64,000 bases of DNA from Calditrichia bacterium (GTDB lineage: Bacteria; Calditrichota; Calditrichia; RBG-13-44-9; J075), in the NCBI GenBank assembly GCA_028284905.1, contig JANQQU010000033.1, positions 1 through 64,000 on the forward strand, written 5' to 3'. The notes beneath the pieces are model-generated. The model made no database searches. It was not told the origin of the DNA and saw nothing but the letters and a program-made list of their open reading frames with translations. A program made the position numbers and the translations under genes. This document shows, piece after piece, positions 16,701-24,394 of the stretch; position 1 is the first letter of the stretch; every line of letters begins with the position of its first letter.

Positions 16701-16910
16701 TTAACGTCCCTTCTCTTCGATTTTTTTTTGGACAATCTGATTGAGTGTCTCATACGCTTCCGGAGTCATTTCCCGGGTTTCAATTTCTCCACCAAGCGCC
16801 GCTTCCAACTCGCTGGTAAAATCCAGACAAAGATTGCCCTTTACCCCGCGTACCTCCACCTGCACCCGGCCGTTGGTATCGATAAAAACGTTGATTTCCT
16901 GAATGTCCAT
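16701..16910 (-). CDS. DUF2997 protein
   Basis: This 69-aa protein matches the DUF2997 pattern: IQEINVFIDTNGRVQVEV, GVKGNLCLDFTSELEAALG, EIETREMTPEAY. The ATG at 16910 has GAGG six bases upstream and is preferred to one at 16934. From memory, DUF2997 proteins are found beside DUF1257 in other genomes; their role is unknown. It lies between the DUF1257 and radical SAM genes on one strand. Confidence 0.8.
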   Translation of the reverse strand: MDIQEINVFIDTNGRVQVEVRGVKGNLCLDFTSELEAALGGEIETREMTPEAYETLNQIVQKKIEEKGR

Positions 16911-16927
16911 AGTATACCTCTTAAAAA

Positions 16928-16950
16928 TGGGCAAATGGGCAAATGGGCAA
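16928..16950. repeat. Short tandem repeat (aaatgggc)n
   Basis: Three copies of the 8-mer aaatgggc lie in the DUF1257-DUF2997 gap, followed by a partly inverted tgctcatttgctcatttgct tract. The same word, on the other strand (gcccattt), is repeated three times at 29310-29336. Confidence 0.6.
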
Positions 16951-16979
16951 AAATGATTAACTGCTCATTTGCTCATTTG

Positions 16980-17357
16980 CTAAGCTGTTCTTCTTAAAAC
17001 GAGATGAATCTTTCCCTCTTCATTAACGCTTTCACTGACCAGGTCAAATCCCTGCTTTGCCAGCGTGGCTTTGGTGGCGTGGTAGGCGTAGCGTTGCATC
17101 ACCTTGTCGGCGAACGCCTGTTTTTTCTCTTTAATCGTCATCCAATCGGCCGTAATCGTATAGCCATCGGCGGTCGATTGAAAGCCAATTCGATAGCGTA
17201 GTCCGGACTTCACCCGTATATCGACTTTCCGGCTTTCCCTTCCCCAGCCCTTGATCTTACCCGGGGAATCCTGGTAGACATAGCCGAGGTCATCCAGCGC
17301 TTGTAACAGGTATTCTTTCTCGACAATTTTTGTTTTGATGGATGAAAAGTGGGACAT
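16980..17357 (-). CDS. DUF1257 (Ycf35-like) protein
   Basis: This 125-aa protein starts MSHFSSIKTKIVEKEYLLQALDDLGY, the typical opening of DUF1257, the family of chloroplast Ycf35. The rest follows the family (KVDIRVKSG, IGFQSTADGYTI, RYAYHATKATLAKQGF). The function is unknown in any organism I recall. AAGGGAATTAATA precedes the ATG. It heads a minus-strand operon: DUF1257, DUF2997, radical SAM protein, acidic unknown protein, glycosyltransferase. Confidence 0.85.
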   Translation of the reverse strand: MSHFSSIKTKIVEKEYLLQALDDLGYVYQDSPGKIKGWGRESRKVDIRVKSGLRYRIGFQSTADGYTITADWMTIKEKKQAFADKVMQRYAYHATKATLAKQGFDLVSESVNEEGKIHLVLRRTA

Positions 17358-17392
17358 TATTAATTCCCTTCGTTTCAGAGAGTATTTTTAGT

Positions 17393-17600
17393 CATCTCCT
17401 GGTTCCCAAACTCCGGGATGGGAACCCACTTTGTGTCGAAACTCTGTTTCGAGCGCTACTGCCTCTAAGATCGCGAAACTCAGTTTCGCTGATAATGCAT
17501 TCCCAAACTGGAATTTGGGAACGAGGAGTTGCAGGCAGAACACAGAACTCTAGTATACTACTGGTTCCCAAACTCCGGTTTGGGAACGAGGAGTTGCAGG
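17393..17600. repeat. Palindromic GGTTCCCAAACT repeats (copy cluster 1)
   Basis: Three hairpins of one family occur in the gap between two minus-strand genes: ggttccca/tgggaacc (17401-17426), ttcccaaa/tttgggaa (17500-17521) and gttcccaaac/gtttgggaac (17564-17587). A related gcgaaact/agtttcgc hairpin lies at 17473-17490. Short open frames across them come from the repeat and are not genes. The same family recurs at 46605-46765. Confidence 0.8.
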
Positions 17601-17639
17601 CCAAGCAGAGAACTAGACAGTCTCCAGGGGATTGCCTTA

Positions 17640-19115
17640 CTACAAATTACGATTATTAATTCTCTCGACGATCTCCTGCTTCTTCTCCGGCGTCAATCGT
17701 GGATCGACAATCGGCGAGGCGGCACCAAACACATGTCCCTGCGCATAACCAACATTCAATTCGTGCACTAATTCGTATAGGGAGATCTTGCTCTCATTAT
17801 CCACGCCCTCCATCACAATCTTCAGGCCGGTAACAATGTGCTTATGTTTCAGGCTCATCAGGTAGCGAATGACATCTTTACCGAGATCATGCTCAAAATG
17901 GAGAATATCCCGGTCAATCTTGATGTAGGACGGGCGCAGCCGATTCATCCGCGACATCGAGGCATAGCCAACGCCGAAATCGTCAATGGCAAATTGGATC
18001 CCGAATGCCTGGGAGAGAGAAACCATCACCTGGCGGAATTCGGCGAATTCATCATTATGCTCATTGGGGGCATTTTCCGGAATCAACGTTTTTTCGGAAA
18101 TCTCCAGCACCAGCTTTTCGTCGTCGGAGAGTAGTTTATCTTCCATCAAGCTTTTCAATTCCTTCCGGTAAACCTCTCGCAAAATAGTATCGGGATAGAC
18201 ATTCACCGCCAGCGGCTGCACTTCATGAGAGCGCCGGGTTTGCGGCATGTAGGCTTCCAGGGCTGCCCGCAGGCAATAGAGATCCAGCTCGGTTTGAAAG
18301 CGCACCCCCCAAATTTCCGCGGCGTGAAAGAGGTTGACCGGCGCCCGCTGGGTATCTTTATCCCGCGCCAGTGCTTCCCAACTTTTAATATTGATCGAAT
18401 GGGCATATTTGGAAATGCGTACAATCGGCTCAAAGTGCATCTCGATGCGCTTAAGGGCATGATTAAAGTGGGCGTAACGCTCCAGGTACATTTTATCGCT
18501 GACATGATGATACTGCTGTTTGATGCGGTCATAAATCGCACACTTCACCAGGTAAGCGGGCACAAATTGCCGGAAGCATTCGGTTTGTTGGTAAATCTCC
18601 CGAATTATCATGCCGAGCACATCTTCCAGGAAAGTGTTTGCCTCGGAAAAGCTGTAGATAAACATGGCTACATCACTGCTTTCTGTCAGTGGTACCACTA
18701 CGCATTTCGGATTTTCAGCCTGCTTTCCCTCCAGATGGACTTCCAGCATGAATGGCGCCGCCGTTGCGGCAATATCGATATTTGCGTTGAGCACCTCCGC
18801 TAATACGGCCTCACTGCTTATTGCCGAATTAAGCTGCGCTGCCTGGCTTTCGCAATGCACCGCGCCATCTTCAGCTAAAAAAACCAGGCCAGCATCGAAT
18901 ATTCGCCGCAAGCTGTTGACAACCACCTGGGGAATATGCCTGGCAGCAGATTGGTCAAAGTCGCTTAAAATTGACTGGATTACCGGTTCATACTTATCCA
19001 ATAATGAAGGCAGCAGCACTACCGGTGCGCTATTGCTCCCATTGCCATTGACAGCATTTTCAACGGCTGCCTCCTGCCGGATAATTTTCTTTCCGGAAAT
19101 TGACTGATCACTCAT
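17640..19115 (-). CDS. EAL-domain c-di-GMP phosphodiesterase with novel N-terminal part
   Basis: The 491-aa protein has an unrecognised N-terminal half (about 1-215), probably a sensory alpha/beta domain, then an EAL domain. Catalytic positions are kept: SWEALAR (EAL), the Asn of LAVNVYP, LEISEKT, IDDFGVGYAS (DDFG), the Lys of IKIDRDIL, VMEGVDNES and the Gln-Gly of GYAQGHVFG. The protein should therefore hydrolyse c-di-GMP to pGpG. It has no GGDEF domain and no membrane segment. GAGGATTT precedes the ATG. A second EAL protein lies at 62975. Confidence 0.82.
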   Translation of the reverse strand: MSDQSISGKKIIRQEAAVENAVNGNGSNSAPVVLLPSLLDKYEPVIQSILSDFDQSAARHIPQVVVNSLRRIFDAGLVFLAEDGAVHCESQAAQLNSAISSEAVLAEVLNANIDIAATAAPFMLEVHLEGKQAENPKCVVVPLTESSDVAMFIYSFSEANTFLEDVLGMIIREIYQQTECFRQFVPAYLVKCAIYDRIKQQYHHVSDKMYLERYAHFNHALKRIEMHFEPIVRISKYAHSINIKSWEALARDKDTQRAPVNLFHAAEIWGVRFQTELDLYCLRAALEAYMPQTRRSHEVQPLAVNVYPDTILREVYRKELKSLMEDKLLSDDEKLVLEISEKTLIPENAPNEHNDEFAEFRQVMVSLSQAFGIQFAIDDFGVGYASMSRMNRLRPSYIKIDRDILHFEHDLGKDVIRYLMSLKHKHIVTGLKIVMEGVDNESKISLYELVHELNVGYAQGHVFGAASPIVDPRLTPEKKQEIVERINNRNL

Positions 19116-19411
19116 AAATCCTCGCCCTGCTATGCGATATATTGAATTGTCTCAGTAGAGATCGTTCAAATTACGCAATTTCCTTTTCTATTTCAATGAA
19201 CGGATGGGAAAATTTAGAAAAGGGATAAAGTGGCAGTGGAAAATAACTGTTGATAGATCATAATAAAAGTTGTTGTGGTATTTCCTGCCGAGTACTACTG
19301 CATAGTGTCACTATTTTTTAATGCTGGATACACCGGCAGGCGTAAATTATATTTCAAGCGCCCGATGGTAATGCCTGCCATTGGCGAGAGACTTACAGAG
19401 AGGAAAGAAGC
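19116..19411. other. Divergent intergenic region
   Basis: This 296-bp gap separates the divergent EAL and aldo/keto reductase genes and should hold both promoters. I see no convincing -35/-10 pair and no gene. ccggcaggc (19342-19350) and gcctgcc (19373-19379) form a partial inverted repeat before the reductase. Confidence 0.4.
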
Positions 19412-20959
19412 ATGTCAATACCCGGTTTTGCAACCCCGGAAACCACCCGCGCTTTTGCGGAACGTTTCGCTGATCAATACAAAAAAAATGGATTTACGCT
19501 CCTTGGAAATACCGACCTTACCGTTTCCCGCATCGGGTTCGGCACCTATCGCTGTCATCAGGAAAACGAGCAGCATTCCGCCGCCATCAAGCTGGCTTTT
19601 CAGAAAGGATGCAACCTTATCGATACCTCTGCCAATTATACCGATGGCAATGCCGAAGTATTGATTGGCGATGTCATCAATCAGGAAGTGGTTTGGGGCG
19701 ACGCGCTTCGCCGGGAAGATCTCGTTATCGTTAGCAAAGTCGGCTACATCCAGGGAGAGAATATGGGCATCGCGCTCGATATGGAAAAAAAGGATACCCC
19801 CTTCCCAGAAGTGGTGAAGTATCAGCAGGGATTATGGCATTGCATTCACCCCAAGTTTATAGAGGATCAAATTACCCGCAGTCTCGCCAGAATGCATCTC
19901 GACACACTTGATGTTTACTTGCTTCATAACCCGGAGTACTATCTTTCCCATGCTCTCCGGGAGGGAAAAGATACACCGGAAAATATTCGCAAAACATTCT
20001 ATGATCGTATCCGCCGGGCCTTTGTGCAGATGGAAAAACTGGTAAGGGAAGGGTTGATCCGCTATTATGGCATCTCTTCGAATGGTTTTCCTTTAAGCGA
20101 GGAAGCGAATGAGTATGTGAGTCTCGCCCAGGTTTGGAAGGCCTATCAGGATGCCTGTTTACAGTGTGGCATCTCGCCGGCGGAAGGGCACTTCTCCGTC
20201 ATCCAGTTGCCTTTTAACTGGCTGGAGAACGGTGCCGCCGTACAGACAAACAATGAATACCAGGGAGAGCGATACAGTGCACTTGGCCTTGCGGAAAAGC
20301 TGGGGCTGGGCGTGCTCGTCAATCGCCCACTCAATGCAATTAAGGACAATCAGCTTCACCGCCTCGCTCGATATGGTTTTAAGGAAGATGTCGATTACCA
20401 GGGGGAATTCGAGCAGGCCAGGCAACAGCTTGCCGATAAGGAGCAGGAAATTCTCAATCTCATTAAGCAACAAAATATCGACGTTGCCGTGCAGGGCACT
20501 ACGCTGAGCAACCTATTTCAAAGCAGTTTGAAACTGCAACGACTGGCCGGACAGCCACAGGACATTTCCCGCTTTCGGGAGGTGATCGAGCATTATTTTG
20601 CGCCGGTAGTCGGCTATGCCAGTAAAATCCTTTCCCAGCAGCTATCCCCGGATGCGCAGGGAGAAAGTGTCGGGTTACTGAAGGAATATCAAGCCAGCTT
20701 TGCGTCCACGGTTAGCGCCCTGCAGCATCATTTTGATAAACAGAATTACAATCGTCTGCGCTACCTGCCAGTGCGCTTCGGGCATCTCTATCCGGAACTG
20801 GGAGAAAGCCTCAGCTTCTCTCAAAAGGCATTATTAATTGCCGGGAATACATCTGGTGTAGACGTCGTGCTAAACGGAATGCGCACACCGGCCTATGTGC
20901 AGGATGCGATGGGGGCGTTAAAGACAGGGACGGATGTTTCGGTGAAGGGGTTGATTTAA
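19412..20959 (+). CDS. Aldo/keto reductase with long C-terminal extension
   Basis: The NADPH-dependent TIM-barrel fold is seen in the first 350 or so residues: VSRIGFGTYRCHQ, LIDTSANYTDGNAE with catalytic Asp and Tyr, VIVSKVGY with Lys, and DVYLLHNPEYYL with His. At 515 aa it is much longer than the usual 300-350. The barrel has insertions (the segment around GENMGIALDMEKKDTPFP), and about 130 C-terminal residues are helical and unrecognised. GAGAGGAAAGAAGC precedes the ATG. It stands alone, divergent from the EAL gene. The substrate is unknown. Confidence 0.85.
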   Translation: MSIPGFATPETTRAFAERFADQYKKNGFTLLGNTDLTVSRIGFGTYRCHQENEQHSAAIKLAFQKGCNLIDTSANYTDGNAEVLIGDVINQEVVWGDALRREDLVIVSKVGYIQGENMGIALDMEKKDTPFPEVVKYQQGLWHCIHPKFIEDQITRSLARMHLDTLDVYLLHNPEYYLSHALREGKDTPENIRKTFYDRIRRAFVQMEKLVREGLIRYYGISSNGFPLSEEANEYVSLAQVWKAYQDACLQCGISPAEGHFSVIQLPFNWLENGAAVQTNNEYQGERYSALGLAEKLGLGVLVNRPLNAIKDNQLHRLARYGFKEDVDYQGEFEQARQQLADKEQEILNLIKQQNIDVAVQGTTLSNLFQSSLKLQRLAGQPQDISRFREVIEHYFAPVVGYASKILSQQLSPDAQGESVGLLKEYQASFASTVSALQHHFDKQNYNRLRYLPVRFGHLYPELGESLSFSQKALLIAGNTSGVDVVLNGMRTPAYVQDAMGALKTGTDVSVKGLI

Positions 20960-21550
20960 GGACTTGTTTTGAGTGGCGCAAGATGTTTTCAATGTGATGT
21001 TTTGCTCCTCGTTCGTTGGCGCTTGGGGGGAGTATGGTTCCGCTTCGCTGAGGGTTCCGATCCCTGTGGTCGCTAATGGTTCCACTCACTTCGTTCGTTA
21101 ATGGCTCCACTCATTTCGTTCGTTAATGGTTGATGGTTCGCTGCTGTTTTTCAACCATCAGTGACCAACGGGAACGGAGCCATCAGCGACCATAGGGAGC
21201 GGAACCATGCTATCGATAGCGCCAGCGCAGATAAGAATTTAAGTTCACATCTAGCAAACTTTTACGTAGCACTAAAATCCCCAACCATCAGTGACCAACG
21301 GGAACGGAGCCATCAGCGACCATAGGGAGCGGAACCATGCTATCGATGGCGCCAGCGCAGATAAGAATGCAAGTTCACATCTCACAAACTTTTGCGGTAC
21401 ACTAAAATCCCCAACCATCAGTGACCAACGGGAACGGAGCCATCAGCGACCACCGGGAGCGGAACCATGTTATCGATGGCGCCAGCGCAAATAAACACGT
21501 AGTTCATACCCAACAAACTTTTGCGTAACACTAAAATCTCCCCACCCCAA
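20960..21550. repeat. Three 130-bp tandem repeats with inverted partner
   Basis: Copies start at 21152, 21282 and 21412, each beginning caaccatcagtgaccaacgg, with an exact 130-bp period and about 90% identity. To the left (about 21034-21125) lies an inverted, diverged relative (gtggtcgctaatggttcc against ggaaccat...gcgaccat), which itself contains two 25-bp direct copies of aatggttccactcacttcg. The block can fold back on itself. No gene is present. It lies between a plus-strand and a minus-strand gene that converge. Confidence 0.88.
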
Positions 21551-21907
21551 TCAAGCCGACGCCTTCAACGCCGTAACCGCAAAATGCCGATCTACAATTT
21601 CCAACGCTTTTTCGGTAAACGCTTCGAGATTACTCCATTCACCGGCGCAGTTCACAGAAAAGCTGCTTCGCCCGGGAAAGACATTCAAGACGTAATCATC
21701 GCTGCTGGTATTTTCCGGTATTACTTTTTCTGCTGCCACCGCCAGGCAAGGATCCAGTTGGCGCTGTTTATCTAAAACAATCATTACATATTCGTATTCT
21801 TTCCGGCCGGTGCTTTTGCAACGGGTATAAATTTGTGCAAGGCAATCACCCAGGTTTAGGCGCTTGACAATTTCAGCATCGCGGTAATCAATTCGTGGTA
21901 GATACAT
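21551..21907 (-). CDS. Conserved-looking small protein of unknown function
   Basis: The ATG at 21907 has a good site (GGGAAGGAATAGCG) and gives 118 aa starting MYLPRIDYRDAEIVKRLNLG. The longer frame from 22048 has a non-protein-like beginning and is rejected. It is soluble, with YEYVMIVLDKQRQLDPCLAV and VLNVFPGRSSFSVNCAGEWSN, and has no known motif. The well-placed ribosome site supports a real gene. Confidence 0.62.
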   Translation of the reverse strand: MYLPRIDYRDAEIVKRLNLGDCLAQIYTRCKSTGRKEYEYVMIVLDKQRQLDPCLAVAAEKVIPENTSSDDYVLNVFPGRSSFSVNCAGEWSNLEAFTEKALEIVDRHFAVTALKASA

Positions 21908-22030
21908 CGCTATTCCTTCCCTTTTCAAAGATCTGTTATCCGTCTTTATCATCATAGAGGGAAGAAGTAAGAGATTTTTCTCATAAGTGGTGAATAGAAA
22001 GAAACAGCGGCTGGGGAGATCATAAATCAA

Positions 22031-22136
22031 CTTTGAGGATCGGTTCACCCTTCGACAAGCTCAGGATGAATGGAGGTAGTTTCATGGATGGATTGTGCCG
22101 CTTTGAGGATAGGTTCACCCTTCGACAAGCTCAGCT
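22031..22136. repeat. 34-bp direct repeat
   Basis: ctttgaggat followed by ggttcacccttcgacaagct occurs at 22031 and again at 22101 with one mismatch, a period of 70 bp. The second copy ends just before the stop of the hydrolase gene. It is probably part of a dispersed intergenic repeat family. Confidence 0.7.
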
Positions 22137-22151
22137 TGATAAACAAGAGGC

Positions 22152-23111
22152 TCAACGCATTTCCCAAAACTCTGCCAGCATCTCCCGGCATTTTTCCGGA
22201 TGTTCGATGAAGGGAAAATGACCGCTATTCTCCAATACGATTAGGTTGGCATTCGGCAACAGATGCTTCATTTCAAGGCCGCTGAATCCGGCTGCGGGTT
22301 CTGTATCTCCATAAACCACCAGCGTTGGCACTGACAATGTTTGCAATCCTTTACTGAGATCATAAGCAACCAATTCCGGCATCAAGCGAGCGAATTGGCG
22401 GCTGCGCGTTGTGTAGTCCGCAGGTATGTAAAAGCTTAGACTATCAACCAGCCCCGGATTGGCAAATTGCTTCTGAAAGGCAAGCTTTAACAACAGCTCA
22501 ATTGCACGGGGTTGATCGTTTGTAAACATATCCGATTGGAGAATAGAGAGACGGGCAATGCTATCCGCCCTGGTCTGCCGTTGCGCCAGCACTGCTTCTT
22601 CCTTTTGCCAGGTATCGTAACTAGCCGGTAAACTGTTCAGCAACGCCAGGGAACGGAGATTCTCCGGATAGCGGAGGGCATATTGCATCGCCAGAAACCC
22701 GCCCCAGGAATGACCAAGCAGATGCACTTCTGAAAAACCAAAAGATCTGCGCAGCGCTTCAATATCTTCCACGAACGCATCGATACTGATATCGGCACTA
22801 TCCACCTCCCCGGCAGAGCGGCCGCTGAGGCGCTGGTCGTAAAACAACAAGGTATGCTTCTCCGCGAGTGGGGAAAGTGCGGGCAGCAGATAGCTATGAT
22901 CAAGCAGCGGGCCGCCGTGAACAATAATGACCGGAGGGCCGTTTCCGATTTTTTTGGTATACAGATCGGTGTTGTTGACCGTTTTTAATCCTTCTTCAAT
23001 TGCCGGTGCATCAGTGTCTGAAGAACAGCCAAAGATTAAACAGGCGATGATACAACAAATACCGAGACGTATTCCGGTATAAAGATATTTATTTATCGGC
23101 ACAGTGTTCAT
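22152..23111 (-). CDS. Alpha/beta hydrolase lipoprotein, proline-iminopeptidase-like
   Basis: This 319-aa protein has a lipoprotein signal (CCIIACLIFGC). The alpha/beta-hydrolase core shows HGGPLLDHSY (oxyanion loop as in proline iminopeptidases, HGGPG), YDQRLSGRS, GHSWGGFLA with the nucleophile Ser, VVYGDTEP with the acid, and NSGHFPFIEHP with the His. It is anchored at the membrane facing the periplasm. The closest known type is S33 peptidase or a related esterase. It stands alone. Confidence 0.85.
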   Translation of the reverse strand: MNTVPINKYLYTGIRLGICCIIACLIFGCSSDTDAPAIEEGLKTVNNTDLYTKKIGNGPPVIIVHGGPLLDHSYLLPALSPLAEKHTLLFYDQRLSGRSAGEVDSADISIDAFVEDIEALRRSFGFSEVHLLGHSWGGFLAMQYALRYPENLRSLALLNSLPASYDTWQKEEAVLAQRQTRADSIARLSILQSDMFTNDQPRAIELLLKLAFQKQFANPGLVDSLSFYIPADYTTRSRQFARLMPELVAYDLSKGLQTLSVPTLVVYGDTEPAAGFSGLEMKHLLPNANLIVLENSGHFPFIEHPEKCREMLAEFWEMR

Positions 23112-23162
23112 AATCAGATTCTCTATTATTGTTTACTATCATGCAGCTGGTATGAAACTAAT

Positions 23163-23520
23163 GAAGAAATTACATATCGCCCCTACAGGGCGGATTTGCT
23201 AATTGAATGTTTTTTGCTATAAATATTTCACCCCGCTGGGGCTCCTTCGAAGAAATTATATGTCGCCCTTACAGGGCTGGTTTTCTACTGGAATATTTTT
23301 CCTACAAATATTTCGTCCCACTGGGGCTCCTTCGAAGAAATTACATGTCGCCCCTACAGGGCTGGTTTTCTACTGGAATATTTTTCCTACAAATATTTCG
23401 TCCCACTGGGCTGGGGCTCCTTTGCTAAATAACTAGAGAAAGCCCTGTAGGGGCGACATGTTTATAGCCAGGAATTTATTCATTAAATTAGCCCTGTAGG
23501 GGCGACATATTTTGATATTC
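23163..23520. repeat. 85-bp tandem repeats with inverted copies
   Basis: Units starting gaagaaattacatgtcgccc begin at 23163, 23249 and 23334 (periods of 86 and 85 bp). The core atgtcgcccctacagggct (23345-23363) recurs inverted at 23441-23459 and 23490-23508. Open frames across the tandem copies are repeat-derived. The block fills the gap between two minus-strand genes. Related gcccc...ggggc words occur at 41730-41870. Confidence 0.85.
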
Positions 23521-23526
23521 GTATTA

Positions 23527-24252
23527 TTAACCCATACGAATAAACAGCCAGTCCGGCACCATTTTCAAAAACCAAACCGGTAAACGCCAGCGCCGGGTGA
23601 CGTAGACAATCCGACGACGCTTATTAATCGCGCGGACAATCTGCGCCGTGGCCTTTTCTACCGTGGCTACCCAGAACATTCCCTTCCGGCCCTCGGTCAT
23701 CGGTGTTTCCACGAATCCCGGACGAATATCCGTGACAGCAATATCCAGCTTTTGTTGACGGCAATACTGGCGCATTCCCTGCATGTAAGTGGAAATAAAT
23801 GATTTTGAGGATGAATACGCCATCGCAGCTCCTAATCCTTTAGTGCCCGCAACTGAGGAGACGCCAACAATATGTCCACGCTTCCGTGCGCTGAAATAAT
23901 CCAGCGCTGCTTTCGCAATGGCGACGAAACCCGTCACGTTGATATCGAGCAACTGCTTTTCAATTTCCCATTCCTGACGGCGCCTTGTGCCGATACCGGC
24001 GTTAATGACAACCAGATCAACATCGCCCATTTCCGACAACATCTCCCGAAAAATTTGTCGGGCGGCTTCTGTGTCCGCCACATCCATTTTTCGCTGATAA
24101 CTCTTTTCCGGGAGCGTTTCCGCAATCGCCGCGAGGCGCTCCTCGCGCCGGCCGGTCAACCCAACTTCGTATCCGGCGGCAGATAGTTGCCGGGCCAGCT
24201 CTTCGCCAATGCCCGATGTGGCCCCAATAATAATCGCGCTTTTCTTTTCCAT
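23527..24252 (-). CDS. Short-chain dehydrogenase/reductase
   Basis: This 241-aa classical SDR has GATSGIGEELARQL (nucleotide binding), TGRREERL (NADPH preference from the Arg pair), NAGIGTRR, the catalytic Ser in GVSSVAGTKG and AYSSSKSF (Y-x-x-x-K). The C-terminus (YVTRRWRLPVWFLKMVPDWLF) is basic and amphipathic, suggesting membrane association as in DltE/YqjQ-like SDRs. No strong ribosome site is seen. It stands alone between repeats and a divergent secreted protein gene. Confidence 0.88.
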   Translation of the reverse strand: MEKKSAIIIGATSGIGEELARQLSAAGYEVGLTGRREERLAAIAETLPEKSYQRKMDVADTEAARQIFREMLSEMGDVDLVVINAGIGTRRRQEWEIEKQLLDINVTGFVAIAKAALDYFSARKRGHIVGVSSVAGTKGLGAAMAYSSSKSFISTYMQGMRQYCRQQKLDIAVTDIRPGFVETPMTEGRKGMFWVATVEKATAQIVRAINKRRRIVYVTRRWRLPVWFLKMVPDWLFIRMG

Positions 24253-24394
24253 TGGGCAGTTTACTCTTTTCCAACGGATTTGACAAGGGAGAATATTGAG
24301 TGGCTGGAATTAAAATGGAGGGATTATCAGGGTTTCAGGCGTATACTTTAATAGTTATGTTGATTCATGAATATAAACGAATATCGGGGAAGCA

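Noticed and set aside
17342..17659. Short frames on both strands in the GGTTCCCAAACT region
   Set aside because: They are read-through of palindromic repeats with no start signal and repeated words.
23203..23436. Plus-strand frames with repeated residues
   Set aside because: Encoded by the 85-bp tandem DNA repeat; no ribosome site.
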